Positions 60,811-64,000 of a DNA stretch of 64,000 nt are shown one piece after another. Every line of letters starts with the position of its first letter. Position 1 is the first letter of the stretch. This stretch comes from Aquila chrysaetos chrysaetos (lineage: Eukaryota; Chordata; Aves; Accipitriformes; Accipitridae), in assembly GCF_900496995.4 (NCBI RefSeq), contig NC_044030.1, forward strand, positions 13,885,851 through 13,949,850, written 5' to 3'. Both the position numbers and the translations under genes were made by a program. The notes under the pieces are model-generated. The model worked only from the letters and a program-made list of their open reading frames with translations. It searched no databases and was not told the DNA's origin.

Positions 60811-63800
60811 GATTAGTGCATCCAAGACAGGGTTTCTAAGTGCATTCACATGTCATGCCTTCACTGCTGTCTTCCCTAATGAAAGCAATGGGGCTAGGTT
60901 TATTATTTCAGCTAGTAAAGTGCTTTCTCTGGCCACCATTAAGAAGTGGCAGTCCCAGAGCCTCCACAAATGAAAGTTAGTGAGAGTACCACAAAATCTT
61001 TATCTGCACAGAATCAAAAGACCTTGCCCTCAAGGGAATAGTCGTTCACAGATTCATATTTACATAGAAAGTGTATAAGGATTTTCCAAGCATGCTTTAA
61101 AGTGCCTTCCATAGTCTCAAAGCACAAAAATTTAAGAGTTTATTCATAAAGACCAAGAAGCAGATTTCTCAGGCACAGTCATTTTGTGTTTCCCACTTGT
61201 GGCAGCTGGAAGCTTGCTTACCTACTGGCTTTTCCAGGAGCCTAGGCAGACTTTCTCATCAGAATAGGAGTTACCCTAGTTGACAGACACACCTCCAGGA
61301 GAGAAACAATCACAGATCACTTATGATTTATAACCGTGCTTACTACACAGGACCTCGTGGGATGCATCTGCAAATGGAAAATAAATAGTTCATTCAGCCT
61401 TGGGAATGCTCTGATCAAGCTCCCATCCTTTGGCTTACACTCTGCTGTCGGTGGATAAGGTGCAATTTACTTTATACTCTCAAATGTGCTAAACAATGAA
61501 ATTACTAGTGTTTCTTACTACACTAGATTTGTAGGAATACCACCAGCATACCAGAAAGGAAGATGAAAGCTAGGCTGGAATGAACTTACCCATGGAGGAT
61601 CCCCCCAGCCACCTGCCATGCTCCGTCAGGCCTCACTGCTGCTCATAAACATGGTCTCTTGTGAGACCAGGCTGACCTTCCCCAAAACAGATAGTCACCA
61701 CAGAACTGGACTGGACTCCATCCTAGTAACTGCAGGTCAACACCCACTGGAGCTGCTCCAGCTCTTCATCCTGCAGCCATGACCTGTTTTCTACATGGCA
61801 GATGCCTTTACATGAACCCTCCCATTTACATCCAACCCTGTCCACCTATCTGTCTTTTTGTCACAGCTGTTCAAGTCTGCTGGGACTCTCAGTTAGCTAT
61901 GCCTAAACTATCTCTTGTATGGAGCAAGCCTATGGAGATCAAAAGGCTTCTAAATGAAAATACTGTTATGTGGAAGCAGTATTATTAGAACGTAAGCTAG
62001 GATTCTCAACTTGTTAAGTGGATAAAAGTCTAGCTGATGTGGTGTGACAGACTAGAACTAGAAGGGGTTCACATGCACCTCTTTTTGAACTCACTGAGTC
62101 CCTTCAGAAAAAATGTCTTGCTTTTAGGCTTGGTTCCAGCCAGCTCAGAGGCCTTCTGGTTTGCAGCAAACTGACCAGCCCCTTCCACAGCCTAGAAAGT
62201 GCCTTTTTCCTCTCCTCTGAGATCTGCCTATTTCCTCCTGCTCTCAGCAGTTTCTTTGCATGCACCACAACCCCTCAACAACATGCAGCAGCTCTTCTCC
62301 CTGATTTATCCTGTTTCATGGCTCTTTTCCACAGGGTACTCCCACGCTATCTGAAAGCAATGTGGGAGAACCAAGAACTTAACAGAAACACAACCAAACC
62401 CCTCATTCTTTATATTGTACCCTTATTCACTGTTAAAATTCAGATATAATTTATTTATTTAGCCATTTTCCTTTTAAAACCAGACTTTGTTCCACCATTT
62501 CTCCAGCCCTCTCTCTTCAGATGAGAAAAAGGAAATCAACTCTTCTTGCTCCATTTAATCCCTTGTCCAAGAGTGTTTCTGTAGGTGGCCCGTAAGTTTT
62601 AACAACACACTTTCCTGGTTGGCAGGTGAAGAGGAATTTGATCTACCTTCATTTGCAGTGTTAGATAAATACTTTTACGCAGGCATTCAAAAATACTGTG
62701 TTCTCTTAACAACTTCCTCTGTCAAACAGAATTCACAGGCAGTAAATAAAAGTCTCTGCATTGTCATGTGGCTGACATTTCAGCTGACTTTTACATCTGT
62801 CACATTATGTTCTCCTCTGTCTAACCATAATGTTCACATCACTGTTAAACTGAATGATTAGGTAGTGCAATGGATGCTACTTGGTTTAGTGATCCATTAT
62901 TTCTCCAGAGATGCAGGAGGTAGTCTCAGCTCTGAGACTCTTCACAACTGCTGTGTGAGACACCAACAAAGCATCAGTTGTTTGGATCTAGAATATCTTT
63001 TCCTTGATGTAGTATTATGGTTCTTTGCTCAACTGAAATACTTAAAAATTTGGAATAAGTTGTTTTCACTTACCTCTAACAAGAATTGACTATAGACCCC
63101 ACTGATGTACTTCATACAGCACTTGACCATTCAAAGAAATAAATTCAGACTCAAATTCAGGAGTCATGCATTTTGACAAGTATGATGTCATTCATGTTCA
63201 AAAGAAATAAGGATAATTGAGTTAAGTTCAGTGAGAAGATGACTGTGAAGAGCCGGGAGTTTTCCTTTCACTGAGAAATGGAGACATCTGCCAGGTGCCA
63301 CTGAGCAAAGTGAGGTGACAGCAGCTTCCAATGATATACCAGACAACGACTGATAAAAACTGCTTCAAGAGAGCGCTGTAAGTCTTATGCCAGAAGCAAT
63401 GTGTCTGCTGACAGAAAAACAAGAATATTAAAATTAGAATTAGTAGTTTAGGCACACAAGAACCCAATGCTTCTAAACCAAACACAGCCCAAGAACATCT
63501 GGCTTGCTTTCTAGCCCCCATGTTGCTGTCAGTTTCTCTGTAAACTCTCTGTATTTCTTAGTATCCTTTAAAAAAAAGGGAGGGAGTAAGTAAGGGCTGA
63601 GGAAAAGCACTCAGCTGACAGACTTGGCTTTCTTGATCCTGTCACAAGCAGAGAGAACATTGATGGCTGCTGGGCTTGTACTGCCAACAAATCCCATGTA
63701 ATATGAAGTCCAGTCTAAAACTGAGAGGGTCCAACCAATGTGGGACTGTTATTGCTTCACTGCATCAGTCAACAGGGTACCCCCGTACTGCATTTGTGTT

Positions 63801-64000
63801 TTGTAGTGCAAAAAACAATAGAATTGGAGAGAGATTATATGACTACTCTTGTGCTGTGAAGGACGCTTTGATGCATGACATTCTAGGTATGTGATTTTAG
63901 TACCTCAGTTAGGTATTGAACCCCAGCTGCTATGGGCTGTAGTTTAAAAATAAACAGTTTTAAAAAGTAATTAATTTGCAGCACTAGACGTGAGTCAGGT
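60811..64000. other. Unique DNA to the window end, no gene recognised
   Basis: No exon, RNA gene or transposon was recognised. The stretch 61590-62340 is C-rich with pyrimidine-rich runs and carries short frames that match no family. The window ends inside unremarkable AT-rich DNA. Confidence 0.5.

Noticed and set aside
1..64000. CRISPR arrays, bacterial operons, phage or riboswitches
   Set aside because: Composition, bird retroelements and lack of dense open frames show vertebrate nuclear DNA. No regularly spaced direct repeats of CRISPR type were seen.

Overview
The window looks like nuclear DNA from a bird, probably a neoavian species. The clearest markers are a CR1 LINE 3' end at 60287-60810 and several avian-type endogenous-retrovirus LTRs. 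No host protein-coding exon, rRNA, tRNA, CRISPR array or bacterial-type operon could be supported. Most of the 64 kb is AT-rich single-copy DNA, so it is either an intergenic desert or part of one or more very long introns.

Layout: 1-7142 is unique DNA whose first 340 bases are GC-richer than the rest. A solo LTR lies at 7143-7704 (+, duplication GCTAG). Unique DNA follows to 15137, then a solo LTR at 15138-15593 (-, duplication TATAC). The 15-kb stretch 15594-30648 has no recognisable gene. A relative of the second LTR sits at 30649-31065 (+), also flanked by TATAC. After more unique DNA to 44459, the stretch 44460-56985 is an LTR cluster: three copies of a ~1.1-kb LTR in one orientation, at 44460-45571, 47973-53340 and 55860-56985. 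The middle copy is split by a younger retrovirus at 48380-52600. From 56986 on the DNA is unique apart from a long A tract (59882-59906) and the 5'-truncated CR1.

The most informative object is the nested provirus on the minus strand at 48380-52600. Two LTRs bracket a 3.4-kb interior. The pre-insertion site can be read exactly from a 5-bp TCCAC duplication. A primer-binding site matching the 3' end of tRNA-Ser at 17 of 18 positions follows the 5' LTR. In retroviral order the interior keeps pieces of gag, protease, the RT C-terminus, RNase H, the integrase N-terminus, and the two ends of env (signal-peptide-like start and membrane anchor). Most of RT, the integrase core and much of env are missing or unreadable, and several stops and frameshifts remain. 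It cannot be a functional virus. Its 5' LTR has lost 182 bp that its 3' LTR keeps.

I found no new multi-gene system. The best leads are the nested insertion chronology, the tRNA-Ser primer site, the mosaic LTR at 7143, the repeat array with open frames inside the 1.1-kb LTRs, the shared TATAC target in two LTRs, and several stretches resembling conserved non-coding elements. All positions were read by eye; family names would need a repeat-library search.
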